Shown here in pieces: positions 62,904 to 64,000 of a DNA stretch of 64,000 nt. Under the pieces are notes generated by a model. It was given only the letters and a program-made list of their open reading frames with translations. It ran no database searches and was not told the DNA's origin. Each line of letters starts with the position of its first letter. The stretch's first letter is position 1. The position numbers were made by a program, and so were the translations under genes. The stretch comes from CAZJFH01 sp964545205 (GTDB taxonomy: Bacteria; Pseudomonadota; Alphaproteobacteria; Rhodospirillales; Magnetospirillaceae): positions 1 through 64,000 of the forward strand of contig CAZJFH010000010.1 of the NCBI GenBank assembly GCA_964545205.1, given 5' to 3'.

Positions 62904-63683
62904 TCAGATCAGCCAGCGCCGGACCGAATCCAGCCCGGCGGCGGTGTCGCCCCGCGGCACCCACTCGCAGCCGACCCAGCCCCGGTAGCCGAGGGAATCG
63001 AGATGCTCGAGCAGGAAATCGAAGTTGATCTCGCCGGTGCCCGGCTCGTGGCGGCCGGGGTTGTCGGCGATCTGGACGTGGCCGATGCGGGCGATGTTGG
63101 CGGCGATGGTCCGCGCCAGGTCGCCCTCCATCATCTGCATGTGGTAGGCGTCGTACTGCAGCATCGCGCCGGGCGCGCCGACCTCGTCCAGCAACGCCAG
63201 CGCCTGGGCGCTGCCGTGCAGGTAGAAGCCCGGGGTGTCGCGGGTGTTGACCGGCTCGACCAGCAGCATGACGCCGTGTTCGGCGCAGCGCTCGGCGGCG
63301 TGGCGCAGGTTGGCGAGCATCGTCGCGCGGACCGCGGCGGGATCGGCCTCGGCCGGGGCGATGCCGGCCAGGCAGTTGAGGCGCCGGCAGCCGAGGCGGC
63401 GGGCGTAGTCGAGGGCCAGCGCGACGCCGTCGCGGAACTCGGCCTCGCGGCCCGGCAGGCAGGCGATGCCGCGGTCGCCGCCGGCCCAGTCGCCGCAGGG
63501 CAGGTTGTGCAGCACCAGCTCCAGCCCGGCGTCGGCGAGCAGGCGGGCGATCTCGTCGGCGGGCAGCGCGTAGGGAAGCTGGATCTCGACCCCCCGGAAC
63601 CCCGCGCGGCGCGCCGCCGCGAAGCGCTCGGGCAGCGGCAGGTCGGCGAACAGCAGCGTCAGGTTGGCGGCGAGTCTGGGCAT
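62904..63683 (-). CDS. hyi: Hydroxypyruvate isomerase
   Basis: 259 residues, xylose-isomerase-like TIM barrel. Signatures: RLAANLTLLFADLPLPERF, GFRGVEIQLPYALPADEI, LLVEPVNTRDTPGFYL (catalytic Glu), QYDAYHMQMMEGDLA and GEINFDFLLEHLDSLGYRGW, then VGCEWVPRG. It interconverts hydroxypyruvate and tartronate semialdehyde in glyoxylate assimilation. First gene of the glycerate cluster; no glyoxylate carboligase (gcl) is seen. Confidence 0.93.
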   Translation of the reverse strand: MPRLAANLTLLFADLPLPERFAAARRAGFRGVEIQLPYALPADEIARLLADAGLELVLHNLPCGDWAGGDRGIACLPGREAEFRDGVALALDYARRLGCRRLNCLAGIAPAEADPAAVRATMLANLRHAAERCAEHGVMLLVEPVNTRDTPGFYLHGSAQALALLDEVGAPGAMLQYDAYHMQMMEGDLARTIAANIARIGHVQIADNPGRHEPGTGEINFDFLLEHLDSLGYRGWVGCEWVPRGDTAAGLDSVRRWLI

Positions 63684-63776
63684 GGTATGACCACAGCTTG
63701 CCCGGTCGGCGCCTTGGGCGCAATTAACCCTTCCGCTTGTGATCGCGACGGCAGGAATTATCCGGAAGTATATGGA

Positions 63777-64000
63777 TCAGGCGAATCCGGTCCGCAGGCG
63801 TGACGGTGCCGCGGCCAGCGGAACCGAGACGGTGAAGGTCGCGCCGGCGCCCGGCCGCGAGCACAGCCTGACGTCGTGCCCGAGCAGCCGCGACAGCCGG
63901 CGCACGATCGCCAGGCCGAGGCCGAGCCCCTTCTCGCGGTCGCGCGCGTCGTTGTCGATCTGGAAGAACTCGGCGAAGACGTCCTCGGCGTGCTTGTCGG
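63777..64000 (-). CDS. Sensor histidine kinase, C-terminal fragment
   Basis: The last 74 residues of a kinase ATPase domain, cut by the window edge. VFAEFFQIDNDARDREKGLG leads to the G2 box GLGLGLAIVRRLSRLLGH and then GAGATFTVSVPLAA. Stop at 63777-63779 on the minus strand. The FFQIDN...ARDREKG spacing resembles hybrid PAS or two-component kinases; the N-terminal domains lie beyond the window. Confidence 0.85.
   Translation of the reverse strand, partial: DKHAEDVFAEFFQIDNDARDREKGLGLGLAIVRRLSRLLGHDVRLCSRPGAGATFTVSVPLAAAPSRLRTGFA

Overview
The window comes from a high-GC alphaproteobacterium, most likely of the Rhodospirillales type. The backbone carries a form II RuBisCO with phosphoribulokinase, hopanoid genes (hpnH plus two hpnL-like genes), an MlaA lipoprotein, a DUF3422 protein and alphaproteobacterial REP-like palindromes. 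This is inference from gene content; no rRNA or other strong taxonomic marker is present.

Region 1 (1-23390) is the right part of an integrated island. It ends exactly at the 3' end of a tRNA-Gly(CCC) gene (23391-23464, minus), beside a tyrosine integrase. Its base composition is visibly lower in G+C than the backbone. It holds two convergent, tightly coupled gene sets that look like nucleic-acid defence. On the plus strand are a NYN-LOTUS predicted nuclease, a remnant of an IS5-type element, a 2057-residue DEAH/DUF1998 helicase of the DruE kind, a NERD-nuclease/SF1-helicase fusion and a 335-residue unknown. On the minus strand are a small HTH protein, a GHKL ATPase, a DUF4338 (DruA-family) protein, a 1000-residue unknown and a SNF2-like helicase. 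The two strands meet in an 11-bp convergent overlap at 11883-11893. DruA-like and DruE-like proteins suggest a relative of Druantia, but three different helicase families, a GHKL ATPase and a LOTUS nuclease do not match a Druantia layout I know. This is my main candidate for an undescribed system.

The IS remnant is also unusual. Its transposase is frameshifted, and its 3' part is replaced by 57 bp made wholly of two exact copies (26 and 32 nt) from two island genes 7 and 14 kb away. A run of Ns sits between two identical flanks, which is an assembly artefact.

Region 2 (23391-64000) is ordinary chromosome of very high G+C. In order it holds: a DUF3422 membrane protein; a marR-MFP-RND efflux operon; an OmpA-family porin; a small secreted protein; a multi-PAS hybrid histidine kinase; trehalose-6-phosphate synthase behind a leader hairpin; a pdeM-like gene (metal motifs lost) with a photolyase; a YgiQ radical SAM protein; an ornithine-decarboxylase-type enzyme; a hemerythrin-like protein; the cbbM-prk carbon fixation pair with a sensor kinase upstream; an Rrf2-GNAT operon divergent from a hemerythrin; hpnH and two tandem hpnL-like flippase-type proteins; a PIG-L deacetylase with a glycosyltransferase; mlaA; an ftsH paralogue; a CpaA-type prepilin peptidase; and a hydroxypyruvate isomerase, tartronate semialdehyde reductase, glycerate kinase and permease cluster. 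The window closes in the C-terminus of another sensor kinase. The glyoxylate-to-glycerate genes 15 kb from cbbM/prk could return photorespiratory carbon to central metabolism, although this is only inferred from proximity.
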